NCBI RefSeq assembly: GCF_023703415.1 | Contig: NZ_JAGMTU010000001.1 | Location: forward strand, 186,001-250,000 | Source of the DNA: Microbacterium sp. USTB-Y | GTDB taxonomy: Bacteria; Actinomycetota; Actinomycetes; Actinomycetales; Microbacteriaceae | Length of the DNA: 64,000 nucleotides | Direction: 5' to 3' | In this document: positions 25,292 to 33,383 of the stretch, piece after piece | Numbering within the stretch: position 1 is the first letter of the stretch | Layout: every line of letters starts with the position of its first letter | The notes under the pieces: generated by a model | Told to the model about the DNA's origin: nothing | Database searches by the model: none | What the model saw: only the letters and a program-made list of their open reading frames with translations | Made by a program: the position numbers and the translations under genes

Positions 25292-26116
25292 CTAGGCGGC
25301 GTCGGCCAGCGCGGCCAGCATGAGGTCGAGGTGGCGGCGGACCGAGCTCCTGCCGCGGATCACGGATCCGCGCGAGGGTGCGATGATCTCCGGATCCAGG
25401 TCGTCGAAGGTCGCGACGAGCCAGTCCCGCAGCGGGTGCTTCGTGGCCCGCGGCAGCCATTCGTACTTGGCGAACAGATGAGCGGCGACCTGGTCGCTCG
25501 TCGTGTCGTCCTGCACCGTGTCGTCGATGAAGCGGTATCCGTCCGCACGGTCCAGCACACCGTGCGTGAAGGTGTCCGACGTGAACAGTGCGCCGGTCTT
25601 CGCGTCCCATCCCCAGAACGTCGGCAGGAGCCGCAGCAGCGGGGACTGCACGTCGAGCACGCGCCCCGGGGCGACCTCGATGCTCATGGAGCGCTCGAGC
25701 GCGTCACCCTCGGTGGTGCGGGTGCCGTCGATCTGCTGGCGCCGTCCGCGCAGCGCGAAGCGGCTCACGTCGTCGAAGGCGTCGAAGGGGTTGATCACTC
25801 CGCCGGTGAAGAGGCGCAGGATGTCGAAGCGCCGCGAGATCGGCTCGAGGTTGGAGACGCAGTCCATCTCGGGCCGGGTGAAGAAGATCGACACTCCCCC
25901 GCCCTCGCCGAGCAGTTCGGCCAGGTCGTCCAGCACGGCCTCGCTGTGCACGGCCATCCCGGAGTCGATGAGCAGATGCTCATCGCCCTCGGACAGCAGG
26001 TAGCAGTTCGAGCTCTGGAAACCGGTGGATCCACGAGGCACCCAGCTGACCCGGTCGTCGAGCGGGTAGGCCCCGCCGAGAACGGTCAGCCCGCCGTCAT
26101 GCACTTTAGTGAACAT
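25292..26116 (-). CDS. Degenerate metallo-beta-lactamase fold protein, partner of 24455-25282
   Basis: A 274-residue MBL-fold protein with a lost classical site: FFTRPEMDCVSNLEP (Arg81, Glu83, Asp85, Cys86) and Arg for the last His (APSRGSVI). It matches the 21303-22007 protein in length of motifs and in position before an ODP-like gene. No ribosome site precedes the ATG; instead TTGACA and TAAGTT lie 17 bp apart with the ATG exactly at the expected +1, so the transcript is probably leaderless. Confidence 0.75.
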   Translation of the reverse strand: MFTKVHDGGLTVLGGAYPLDDRVSWVPRGSTGFQSSNCYLLSEGDEHLLIDSGMAVHSEAVLDDLAELLGEGGGVSIFFTRPEMDCVSNLEPISRRFDILRLFTGGVINPFDAFDDVSRFALRGRRQQIDGTRTTEGDALERSMSIEVAPGRVLDVQSPLLRLLPTFWGWDAKTGALFTSDTFTHGVLDRADGYRFIDDTVQDDTTSDQVAAHLFAKYEWLPRATKHPLRDWLVATFDDLDPEIIAPSRGSVIRGRSSVRRHLDLMLAALADAA

Positions 26117-26151
26117 GTCTTCAACTTATTGAAGTCAGAGGCCGTTGTCAA
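26116..26151 (-). promoter_or_regulatory. Leaderless sigma-70-type promoter with overlapping operator (site 3)
   Basis: Minus strand: -35 TTGACA (26146-26151), 17-bp spacer, -10 TAAGTT (26123-26128), 6 bases, then the ATG at 26116. The perfect inverted repeat CTTCAA-CTTA-TTGAAG (26119-26134) covers the -10 box and includes the shared motif variant GTCTTCAACTT (26117-26127). A protein bound here would block polymerase. This is the best-defined promoter in the window. Confidence 0.7.
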
Positions 26152-26176
26152 GGGATTCCACGCGGGAATTCCCTGC

Positions 26177-27244
26177 TCAGGCGGCCTTAGCGAGCGCGGA
26201 GCGGGACGCACCGTCGCGCGTCCGGCGGGAGACCCCGGAGAGCTGCCGCGTGCGCGGATCCATCAGGGTGATGAGGGTGTCGAGGATCACGTAGCCGAGC
26301 AGGCTCGTGGCGCCCATGATGAGCACGAAGCCCTGGATCACGGGCACGTCGCCCTTGAGCACGCCGTCGAGCGACCATCCGCCGACGCCCGGCCAGGAGA
26401 AGACGCTCTCGATGATGGCCGCGCCGCTCAGGGAGGCGGCGAACAGCAGCACCATGTAGGTCATCAGGGCTCCGCGCACATCGGTCAGGGCGTACCGGAA
26501 GACCTGCCCCGGTCGCAGCCCGCAGGCCTTGGCGAACTCGATCTGCGGCGAGTTCAGGATCTGGAGGAGGCCGGAGCGCACGGTCTTGCCGAACGGCGCC
26601 GCGAAGAACAGGCCCAGGGTGAGGATCGGCAAGGCCGCGCGGCTCAGGATCGAGCCGACCGTCTGCCACTGACCGGCGAGCACGACGTCGATCGGGACGA
26701 GGCCGGTGATCTTCGGCGGCGTGGGGTCGGCCGGCGAGAGCATTCCGAGCGGAGCCGGCGCGATGTGCAACTGCTGGTAGAACACGAACAGCAGGAGCAG
26801 GGCGAGCACGAACTCCGGCATCGCCATGAGGAGGGAGACCGAGACGCCGAAGACCTTGTCCGCCGCCCGGCCCGCACGATAGGCGGCCAGGGCGCCGAGT
26901 CCGAGCCCGATCGTCAGGGCGAGCAGCAGCCCGGGAACGAGGTAGACCAGGGTGTTGGGCAGACGCGTCCACAGCTCCTGCGAGACCGAGGACCCGGTGA
27001 AGAACGAGGTGCCGAGATCGCCGTGCAGCACGCGCACCAGGTAGTCGAGGTACCGCTCGAGGAACGGCTTGTCCAGGCCCAGCTGCGCGTTGATCCGGGC
27101 GACATCGGTCGGCGTCGCGTATTCGCCGAGGAGCGCGACCGCGGGGTTGCCGGGCAGCAGCGAGACGAGGCCGAAGCTCAGCGTGATCAGGCCCCACAGC
27201 AGCACGACGGCGATGAGGACCCGGGAGACGATGTAGCGGATCAT
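26177..27244 (-). CDS. ABC transporter permease, DppB/OppB type (second system)
   Basis: A 355-residue inner-membrane permease. The N-terminus is MIRYIVSRVLIAVVLLWGLI, followed by LLPGNPAVALLGEYATPTDVARINAQLGLDKPFLERY-type sequence and the HGDLGTSFF block typical of DppB. The EAA loop appears as AKACGLRPGQVFRYALTD. The gene overlaps the ATPase gene upstream by 4 bp. Last gene of the transporter unit starting at 29793, immediately before the leaderless promoter of the MBL genes. Confidence 0.92.
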   Translation of the reverse strand: MIRYIVSRVLIAVVLLWGLITLSFGLVSLLPGNPAVALLGEYATPTDVARINAQLGLDKPFLERYLDYLVRVLHGDLGTSFFTGSSVSQELWTRLPNTLVYLVPGLLLALTIGLGLGALAAYRAGRAADKVFGVSVSLLMAMPEFVLALLLLFVFYQQLHIAPAPLGMLSPADPTPPKITGLVPIDVVLAGQWQTVGSILSRAALPILTLGLFFAAPFGKTVRSGLLQILNSPQIEFAKACGLRPGQVFRYALTDVRGALMTYMVLLFAASLSGAAIIESVFSWPGVGGWSLDGVLKGDVPVIQGFVLIMGATSLLGYVILDTLITLMDPRTRQLSGVSRRTRDGASRSALAKAA

Positions 27245-28059
27245 GATGCTCCTGACGTGGCGCCTGCGGCCTCCGCGCGACCGCGATACGGGATCGGCGG
27301 CATCGCGGCCGCCATGAGGTTGCGGGTGTACTCCTCGCGCGGCTCGTCCAGGACCTGCTGCGCCGAGCCGCTCTCCACGAAGCGGCCGTGATGCATCACG
27401 ACCACGTGCGAGCAGAAATGACGCACCGTCTCGATGTCGTGGGAGATGAACACGTAGGTGAGCCCGCGTGCCTCGCGGAGTCGGTTCAGCATCCGGAGGA
27501 TCGAGGCCCGGATCGTCAGGTCGAGCGAGGCCGTGGGCTCGTCCAGCACGACGAGGGAGGGATCCGTCACGAGGGCGCGGGCGATGCCCACCCGCTGCTG
27601 CTGCCCGCCGGAGAGGTTCGCCGGGCGCCGGTCGAGGAAGTCCTCGGAGAGACCGACCTCCTCCAGCGTGTCGATCACGCGCTGGCGCCGCTCGGCGCGC
27701 GATCCGTAGCCTCCGGCGACGATGAGCGGCTCCTCGACGATCTGGCCGATCGTGAGCCGCGGGTTCAGCGAGGCGAACGGCTCTTGGAACACGATCTGCC
27801 AGCGATGCCGGTTGCGGCGCAGCTCTCGCGCTCCGAGCGCCCGGATGTCCTGCCCCTCCAGCCGGATGGTGCCGCTGTCCGCCTCCAGCAGACGCAGGAT
27901 CAGCCGGCCGAGGGTCGATTTGCCCGACCCCGACTCTCCGATGATGCCGAGGCACTCCCCGCGCTCGACGGCGAGCGTGATCCCATCGACGGCGACCTTG
28001 GTCCCGCCGTGCGGAAGCGCGAACGCCTTCGTGACGTCGTCCAGTTCGATGAGGGCCAT
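27241..28059 (-). CDS. ABC transporter ATPase, DppF/OppF type
   Basis: A 272-residue ATPase. Walker A GESGSGKST near residue 41, Q-loop VFQEPFASLNPR, signature NLSGGQQQRVGIARAL, Walker B LVVLDEPTASLD and the H-loop FISHDIE. It lacks the long cysteine-containing C-terminal extension of DppD/DppF. It acts with the 28061-28909 ATPase as the heterodimeric motor of the second importer. One base separates the two genes. Confidence 0.92.
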   Translation of the reverse strand: MALIELDDVTKAFALPHGGTKVAVDGITLAVERGECLGIIGESGSGKSTLGRLILRLLEADSGTIRLEGQDIRALGARELRRNRHRWQIVFQEPFASLNPRLTIGQIVEEPLIVAGGYGSRAERRQRVIDTLEEVGLSEDFLDRRPANLSGGQQQRVGIARALVTDPSLVVLDEPTASLDLTIRASILRMLNRLREARGLTYVFISHDIETVRHFCSHVVVMHHGRFVESGSAQQVLDEPREEYTRNLMAAAMPPIPYRGRAEAAGATSGAS

Positions 28060-28060
28060 G

Positions 28061-28909
28061 TCAGCGCCCCGCCCTTCCCGCGCCCGCGGTCGCGATCGTC
28101 GCCGTCCCCCCGGGGGGCGCGGCGTCGGGCCGGACCACCGATTCCAGCAGCGATGCGGTGTACTCGTGCTCCGGCGTCACGAAGACGCGCGACACGGGGC
28201 CCTGCTCGACGAGCCGCCCCTGATACATCACGAGCACCCGGTCGCAGTAGTTCGCGACGACGCCGAGATCGTGCGTCACGATCAGCATCGACCGGCCGCT
28301 GCCGCTGGTCAGCCGGGTCAGGGTGTCCAGCACCTGCCGCTGCACGGTCAGGTCGAGTGCGGTGGTCGGTTCGTCGGCGATCACGAGACGCGGGTTCAGG
28401 AACAACGCCATCGCGATGACGACGCGCTGCGCCATGCCTCCGGAGAGCTCGTGCGCATAGCCGTCGATCACGCGGTCCGGATCCTTCACGCCCGTCGCGT
28501 CGAGCAGCTCGATCGCGTGCACGCGCGTCTGATTCCCGCGGTCGACGCCGTGCGCCTTCGCGATGTTGCGGAACTGCCGCTCGATGCGGAGCACGGGGTT
28601 GAGCGCGCTGAACGGGTTCTGTGCGACGAAGCCGATCTCCTTGCCCCGGATCGCCCTGAGGTCGCGCTCGCGCATGTCCAGCAGCGAGCGGCCGAAGAAG
28701 TCGACGTGTCCCTCCGTCACTCGTCCGGGCGGCATCAGCAGCTTGATGATCGAGCGCACGACGGTCGACTTGCCGGAGCCCGACTCGCCGACGATCCCGA
28801 CGATCTCGCTCTCGCCCACCTCGAACGAGACGCCGTGCAGCGCCCGGATCGAGCTGCGCCTCGTCTCGAAGTCGGTGACCAGGCCGGTCACCTCGAGCCC
28901 CTCGCTCAT
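28061..28909 (-). CDS. ABC transporter ATPase, DppD/OppD type
   Basis: A 282-residue ATPase. Walker A GESGSGKSTVVRSI, Q-loop FVAQNPFSALNPV, signature ELSGGMAQRVVIAMAL, Walker B LVIADEPTTALD, H-loop IVTHDLGV. The GGMAQR form of the signature is usual for DppD. Start at ATG 28909, overlapping the permease gene by 4 bp. Partner of the DppF-type ATPase downstream. Confidence 0.92.
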   Translation of the reverse strand: MSEGLEVTGLVTDFETRRSSIRALHGVSFEVGESEIVGIVGESGSGKSTVVRSIIKLLMPPGRVTEGHVDFFGRSLLDMRERDLRAIRGKEIGFVAQNPFSALNPVLRIERQFRNIAKAHGVDRGNQTRVHAIELLDATGVKDPDRVIDGYAHELSGGMAQRVVIAMALFLNPRLVIADEPTTALDLTVQRQVLDTLTRLTSGSGRSMLIVTHDLGVVANYCDRVLVMYQGRLVEQGPVSRVFVTPEHEYTASLLESVVRPDAAPPGGTATIATAGAGRAGR

Positions 28910-29793
28910 CGCGCCCGCTCCACTCGCTCGATCCTGTTCTCGATCGCACCGGCGATCACGTTGAAGGAGGCGATCACGAGCAGCATGGCCAGCGTGGGGA
29001 ACGCCGCCGCCCACCACTGCCCGCGGATCAGCATGCTCGCGCCGTCGCTGATCATCGCGCCCCAGGACGGCGTCGGAGGCTTCACCCCGACGCCGAGGAA
29101 GTTCAGTGCGGCGATCGTGCCGAGCGCGTTCGCCGCGGTCAGCGTGGCCTGCACGAGCACGACGCCGTAGGCGTTGCGGAACACGTGGTTGAAGGCGACG
29201 CGCAGGGGCGAGCACCCGATCGCGACCGCGGCCTCGACGTAGCGCGAGGAGCGCAGCGAGAGCGCCGCGGCCCGCGACAGCCGGACGAATCGCGGTGCGC
29301 CGACGATCGCGATCGCCAGGATGACGTTCGCGGGCCCGCCGCCCATGAGCTGGATGGCGACGATCGCGAGCACGATGATCGGCAGCGCGGCGAAGGCGTC
29401 CACGACGCGCATGACGGCGTCGCCGACGCGGCCCGAGGTCGCGAACAGCCCGATCGGGACCCCGACCACCAGCGCCAGCACCGTCGCGGCGATCGAGATG
29501 GGCACGTCGAGCTTGGCCGCCTCGATCGTGCGCGAGAAGACGTCCATGCCGTTGCCGTCGGTGCCGAACCAGTGCTGCGCGCCCGGACCGATGCCGATGG
29601 CGTTCGGATCCGGGTGCAGCGGGTCCGCCGGATAGGCGCCGAGGATCGCGAGCAGGGGCAGGCCGATGAGCACGAGCAGCGCGAGCGCGACGGCGACGAC
29701 GCCGGCGTGGCCGCTCAGGCGCAGCCTGCCCCGCCTGCTCCAGCGGACCGCCCGGATGCTCGGGGACGTCTGCGGGAACCCCGGCGCGCTCAT
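28906..29793 (-). CDS. ABC transporter permease, DppC/OppC type (second system)
   Basis: A 295-residue inner-membrane permease and first gene of the second importer. The DppC hallmark HWFGTDGNGMDVFSRTI-type block and the C-terminal PPTPSWGAMISDGASML are present; the EAA loop is EAAVAIGCSPLRVAFNHVFRN. It is divergent from the aminotransferase operon, with 309 bp of control DNA in between. All four membrane/ATPase genes overlap or nearly touch, so they form one unit. Confidence 0.92.
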   Translation of the reverse strand: MSAPGFPQTSPSIRAVRWSRRGRLRLSGHAGVVAVALALLVLIGLPLLAILGAYPADPLHPDPNAIGIGPGAQHWFGTDGNGMDVFSRTIEAAKLDVPISIAATVLALVVGVPIGLFATSGRVGDAVMRVVDAFAALPIIVLAIVAIQLMGGGPANVILAIAIVGAPRFVRLSRAAALSLRSSRYVEAAVAIGCSPLRVAFNHVFRNAYGVVLVQATLTAANALGTIAALNFLGVGVKPPTPSWGAMISDGASMLIRGQWWAAAFPTLAMLLVIASFNVIAGAIENRIERVERAR

Positions 29794-29896
29794 GCGCCCC
29801 GCCCGGCGTCTCGGGCGCTCCGGCGGAGCGCGGGGGACTGCGATGGTTCCGGCATCAGAACTCCCGTGGTGACCTCATCGTCGCGATGACCCGATC

Positions 29897-29925
29897 GGAT
29901 CATCACTTTATTGAAGACATGATCC
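29897..29925. promoter_or_regulatory. Shared operator motif, site 4, inside an inverted repeat
   Basis: TTATTGAAGAC (29908-29918) is the reverse of GTCTTCAATAA. It is enclosed by a perfect 7-bp inverted repeat GGATCAT (29897-29903) / ATGATCC (29919-29925). A TTGACG -35 candidate for the permease operon is at 29934-29939 on the minus strand. Confidence 0.5.
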
Positions 29926-30024
29926 CCCCGCCGCGTCAAGCCCCTTGGCTCTCTATTCCAGAAGAACAAGGCGATGAATCGCCCGCGGCAGGCCTCAGAC
30001 GCGCCATCGCGTCTTCATCGAACG

Positions 30025-30082
30025 TTGACATCCACCGGCATCATCTTCATTATGGTGATGACAACCTTCTTTCAATGAAGAC
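30025..30082 (+). promoter_or_regulatory. Promoter of the aminotransferase operon with operator sites 5 and 6
   Basis: -35 TTGACA (30025-30030), 17-bp spacer, -10 CATTAT (30048-30053). The shared motif ATCTTCATTAT (30043-30053) covers the -10 box, and a second copy in reverse (TCAATGAAGAC, 30072-30082) lies downstream of the likely start point. The rest of the 29794-30102 gap holds site 4 and no gene that I can support. Confidence 0.6.
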
Positions 30083-30102
30083 AGACAGGATGGTTCCCGA
30101 CG

Positions 30103-31050
30103 ATGTCGACCTCTTCCGCTCCGGTCCGCTACCTGCTGCACGACGGCGAGCTCGTCGAATACGCCGACGCCCGCCTGCACGTGCTCTCCACCACGGCCAA
30201 GTACGGCGTCGGCGTGTTCGAGGGCTTCCGCGCGTACTGGAGCGAGGAGGACGGCGAGCTGTACGCCTTCCGTGTCGCCGACCACATGCGCCGGCTCGTC
30301 GACTCGATGCGCGTCGTCGAGATCGACGGCCCGACCGACATCGCCCTGCTCTCGCAGCAGCTGCTCGGACTCATCCGCGCCAACGAGCTGCGCGCGAACC
30401 TGCACATGCGCACCCAGGTGTTCGTCGACTCCCCCGACGGCAAGCCCGACGACACGGGTCCGTCCACGGTCTACATGGCCGCGATCCCGATGGGCAACTA
30501 TTTCGGGGCGACCGGTCTCGACGTGCAGATCTCCAGCTGGGCGCGCCTCTCCGATCGGGCGATGCCGCCTCGTGTGAAGTCGATCGCGAACTATCAGAAC
30601 GGGCGCCTCGCGCTGCTCGAGGCGCGACGCAACGGCTACGGCGCCGCGCTCCTGCTCACCGAGAGCGGACACGTCGCCGAGGGCGCCGGGTACAACGTGT
30701 TCGTCGTGCGCCAGGGGCGGTTGTGCACTCCCCCGTCGACCGAGAGCATCCTCGAGGGCATCACCCGCGACAGCGTGCTGCAGCTGGCGGCGACGCAGCT
30801 CGGGCTCGACGTCGACCTGCGCCCCATCGACCGCACCGAGCTCTACTCCGCCGACGAGATCTTCGTCTGCGGCAGTGCGGCAGAGGTCAACCACGTCACC
30901 TCGGTCGATCGCACCCCGATCGGCGACGGGGCGAGCGCCGGCCCGATCACGCAGCAGCTGCAGGAGCTGTACCAGCGCGCCGTGCGCGGCCGCGTGCCGG
31001 GCCTGGAGCACTGGGTGACGCCGGTCTACGCGACCTCGGGCGACCGGTGA
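30103..31050 (+). CDS. Class IV aminotransferase, branched-chain aminotransferase-like
   Basis: A 315-residue PLP enzyme of fold type IV. STTAKYGVGVFEGFRAYW near residue 30-46 is the BCAT opening; the PLP Lys is Lys159 in PRVKSIANYQNGRLA; VAEGAGYNVFVVRQG and the phosphate-binding GITRDSV follow. It would transfer an amino group between an amino acid (branched-chain or D-amino acid) and 2-oxoglutarate. First gene of a plus-strand unit with the acetamidase-like and hydantoinase-like genes, so it may handle an amino acid released by those hydrolases. Confidence 0.88.
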   Translation: MSTSSAPVRYLLHDGELVEYADARLHVLSTTAKYGVGVFEGFRAYWSEEDGELYAFRVADHMRRLVDSMRVVEIDGPTDIALLSQQLLGLIRANELRANLHMRTQVFVDSPDGKPDDTGPSTVYMAAIPMGNYFGATGLDVQISSWARLSDRAMPPRVKSIANYQNGRLALLEARRNGYGAALLLTESGHVAEGAGYNVFVVRQGRLCTPPSTESILEGITRDSVLQLAATQLGLDVDLRPIDRTELYSADEIFVCGSAAEVNHVTSVDRTPIGDGASAGPITQQLQELYQRAVRGRVPGLEHWVTPVYATSGDR

Positions 31051-31949
31051 CGGCGACGGCGCCGCACGCCGGCTTCCTGCATGCGAGGACCGAGTTCGAC
31101 CCCGCGGCGCGGCCCGTGCTGCGGGTGCGCCAGGGCGAGCGCTTCCTGCTCGAGGCGCGCAGCCTGCTCACCGACGGCACCTTCGAGACCGCCACCGACT
31201 TCCGCGGCGCTGCGATCCCGGTCACCGGCCCCGTCGCGATCGCCGATGTGCGACCCGGCGACCTGCTGCGCATCGACGTGCACGAGATCCGCCTCGCCGA
31301 CCGCGGCGGCATGGTGACGCTCCCCGGTCGCGGCGGGTTCGGCGAGCCGCTGGAGATGGCCGGCCTCGTCGTTCCGGTGCGCGACGGCCACGCGTGTTTC
31401 CCCGACGACGTCCTGGTGCCGGTCCGCCCCATGATCGGCAAGATCGGCGTCGCTCCGGCCGGCGAGAGCCCGAACTCCTCGACGGTCGGCCGCTACGGCG
31501 GCAACATGGACTGCCGCGACGTCATCGCCGGCGCCTCGCTGTTCGTGACCGCCCAGGTCGACGGCGGGCTCCTGTACGCCGGCGATCTGCATGCCGTCCA
31601 GGGCGACGGCGAGTGCTCCCTGACGGCCGTCGAGATGGAGGGCGCGGTCGAGCTGTCCGTGCGCATCGTGCGCCCCGGCCCCGTCCGCGGCCCCGTGGTG
31701 TTCGCGGAGGGGCGGATGGTCGTCATCGGCGACGGCGAGACCCTCGACGAGGCGGCGACCCTCGCGCTCGACGAGACGATGGCGATCCTCCGCGCCGACC
31801 GCGGCTGGACCAGGGAGCGCACGGCGATGCTGCTCTCGGCGGCCGCCGACGTCTCCGTCACCCAGCTCGTCAACGCCCGCAAGGGCGTCAAGGTCTCCCT
31901 CGACGAGCGCTATCTGCTCACCTGCCCCTTCGAACGGAAAGAGGATTGA
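31047..31949 (+). CDS. Acetamidase/formamidase family protein
   Basis: A 300-residue FmdA/AmdA family protein. Recognisable are the PVTGPVAIADVRPGDLLRIDV strand region, VRPMIGKIGVAPAGE, GRYGGNMDCRDVIAGASLF and DLHAVQGDGECSLTAVE, the last being the conserved metal/active-site block of this family. It hydrolyses small amides such as formamide in characterised members. The GTG start overlaps the aminotransferase stop (GTGA). Likely releases ammonia from an amide intermediate. Confidence 0.85.
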   Translation: MTATAPHAGFLHARTEFDPAARPVLRVRQGERFLLEARSLLTDGTFETATDFRGAAIPVTGPVAIADVRPGDLLRIDVHEIRLADRGGMVTLPGRGGFGEPLEMAGLVVPVRDGHACFPDDVLVPVRPMIGKIGVAPAGESPNSSTVGRYGGNMDCRDVIAGASLFVTAQVDGGLLYAGDLHAVQGDGECSLTAVEMEGAVELSVRIVRPGPVRGPVVFAEGRMVVIGDGETLDEAATLALDETMAILRADRGWTRERTAMLLSAAADVSVTQLVNARKGVKVSLDERYLLTCPFERKED

Positions 31950-31950
31950 C

Positions 31951-33375
31951 ATGTACGACCTCCTCATCACCGGCGGTATCGTCGTCACCCCGTCCGGCCC
32001 CGCGCGCCTGGACGTCGCCATCGCAGACGGCAGGATCGCCGCACTCGCGCTCGCCGGGAGCACGCCGCACGACGACGCGCACCGCGTCATCGACGTCGCC
32101 GGCAAGCTCGTCGTCCCGGGCGGCATCGACCCGCACGTGCACACGAACTCGGTGCTGCCCACGGCCGCCGAGAGCGGCATCAAGTGCTTCGGCTCCGACC
32201 GGGTGAGCGAGGGCGCCGTCTACGGCGGCACGACCACCCTCGTCGACTTCGCGCACTGGCAGCCCGGCGACGACCTGGAGGACTCGTTCCGGCGCAAGGC
32301 CACGGAATGGAACGGGCTCAGCTTCACCGACTTCGCGTTCCACGGCACGTTCAAGGAGCCGGAGGTGCCCTTCTCCGTGCTGGAGCAGATCCCCGATGCG
32401 GTGCGGAACGGCCACGGCAGCTGGAAGGTGTGGATGACGAACACCACCCCCACCCGGCCGCATCAGAAGACCGACCTCGGCACCATGTGGGGGATCATGG
32501 AGCAGACCGCGGCGGCCGGGGCTATGCTCGCCGTGCACGCCGAGGACGACGACATCGTCATGTACGCGTACCGCCGCCTGCAGCGCCAGGGCGCCATCGG
32601 CCTGGAGAACATGCACCACGCGCACAACGTGCTCTCCGAGCGCCTGTCGTTCCAGCGCGCGATCACGCTCGCCCGGCACGTCGGCGCCGCCATCTACCTC
32701 ATGCACGTGAGCGCGAACGCCGGGATCGAGGCGATCCGCCAGGCCCGCGGCGAGGGCGCGCCCATCTACGGCGAGATCCTTCCGCACTACGCCTACTTCT
32801 CGGCGGAGGACTACCGCCAACCGCATGGCGCGATCTACCACACCTACCCCTCGCTCAAGGACGAGCACGACCGAGACGGCATGTGGCCCGCCCTGATCGA
32901 CGGCACCCTGAGCACTCTGGCGACCGACGGCGTCTGCACCGACTTCGACGTGAAGACCCGCGGCAAGACCATCTTCGACGCGACGGGCGGTTTCGCCGGC
33001 GTCGAGATGCGGATGGCCGTGGCGTACACCGAGGGCGTCGTGGACCGCGGTCTCGACCTCGTCCGCTTCGTCGATCTGACCTCCGCCAACGCGGCCAAGA
33101 TCCTCGGACTCTATCCCCGCAAGGGAGCGATCGCGGTGGGCAGCGACGCCGACCTCGCCGTGCTCGACGTCGACGTCGACAGGCGCGTCGCCGCCGCCGA
33201 CCTGCACGAGGCCGACTACACGGCCTGGGAGGGCTACCGCACGCGCGCCTGGAACACGATGACGCTGCTGCGCGGGAACGTGATCGTCGAGGACCGTACG
33301 ATGATGACCGGCCCGCTCGGCGAGCTTCAGCAGCAGCGCGTGTCCTCCGACGTGCTCAGCCGGCCCGCCTGCTGA
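31951..33375 (+). CDS. Hydantoinase/dihydropyrimidinase family amidohydrolase
   Basis: A 474-residue cyclic amidohydrolase. The binuclear metal site is complete by eye: His62 and His64 (DPHVHT), carboxylated Lys159 (SWKVWMT), His196 (VHAED), His252 (LMHVSA) and Asp326 (ATDGVCTD). Length and order fit D-hydantoinase/dihydropyrimidinase, which opens hydantoins or dihydropyrimidines to N-carbamoyl amino acids; allantoinase-like activity is possible. The loop at ATDGVCTD differs from the usual TDHCP, so the substrate may be unusual. Starts 1 bp after the acetamidase-like gene. Confidence 0.88.
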   Translation: MYDLLITGGIVVTPSGPARLDVAIADGRIAALALAGSTPHDDAHRVIDVAGKLVVPGGIDPHVHTNSVLPTAAESGIKCFGSDRVSEGAVYGGTTTLVDFAHWQPGDDLEDSFRRKATEWNGLSFTDFAFHGTFKEPEVPFSVLEQIPDAVRNGHGSWKVWMTNTTPTRPHQKTDLGTMWGIMEQTAAAGAMLAVHAEDDDIVMYAYRRLQRQGAIGLENMHHAHNVLSERLSFQRAITLARHVGAAIYLMHVSANAGIEAIRQARGEGAPIYGEILPHYAYFSAEDYRQPHGAIYHTYPSLKDEHDRDGMWPALIDGTLSTLATDGVCTDFDVKTRGKTIFDATGGFAGVEMRMAVAYTEGVVDRGLDLVRFVDLTSANAAKILGLYPRKGAIAVGSDADLAVLDVDVDRRVAAADLHEADYTAWEGYRTRAWNTMTLLRGNVIVEDRTMMTGPLGELQQQRVSSDVLSRPAC

Positions 33376-33383
33376 GGGCCGGC

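Noticed and set aside
22776..25610. A 944-codon frame ending in the binding protein
   Set aside because: Everything before the lipoprotein signal peptide at 24380 is an out-of-frame reading of the MBL genes.
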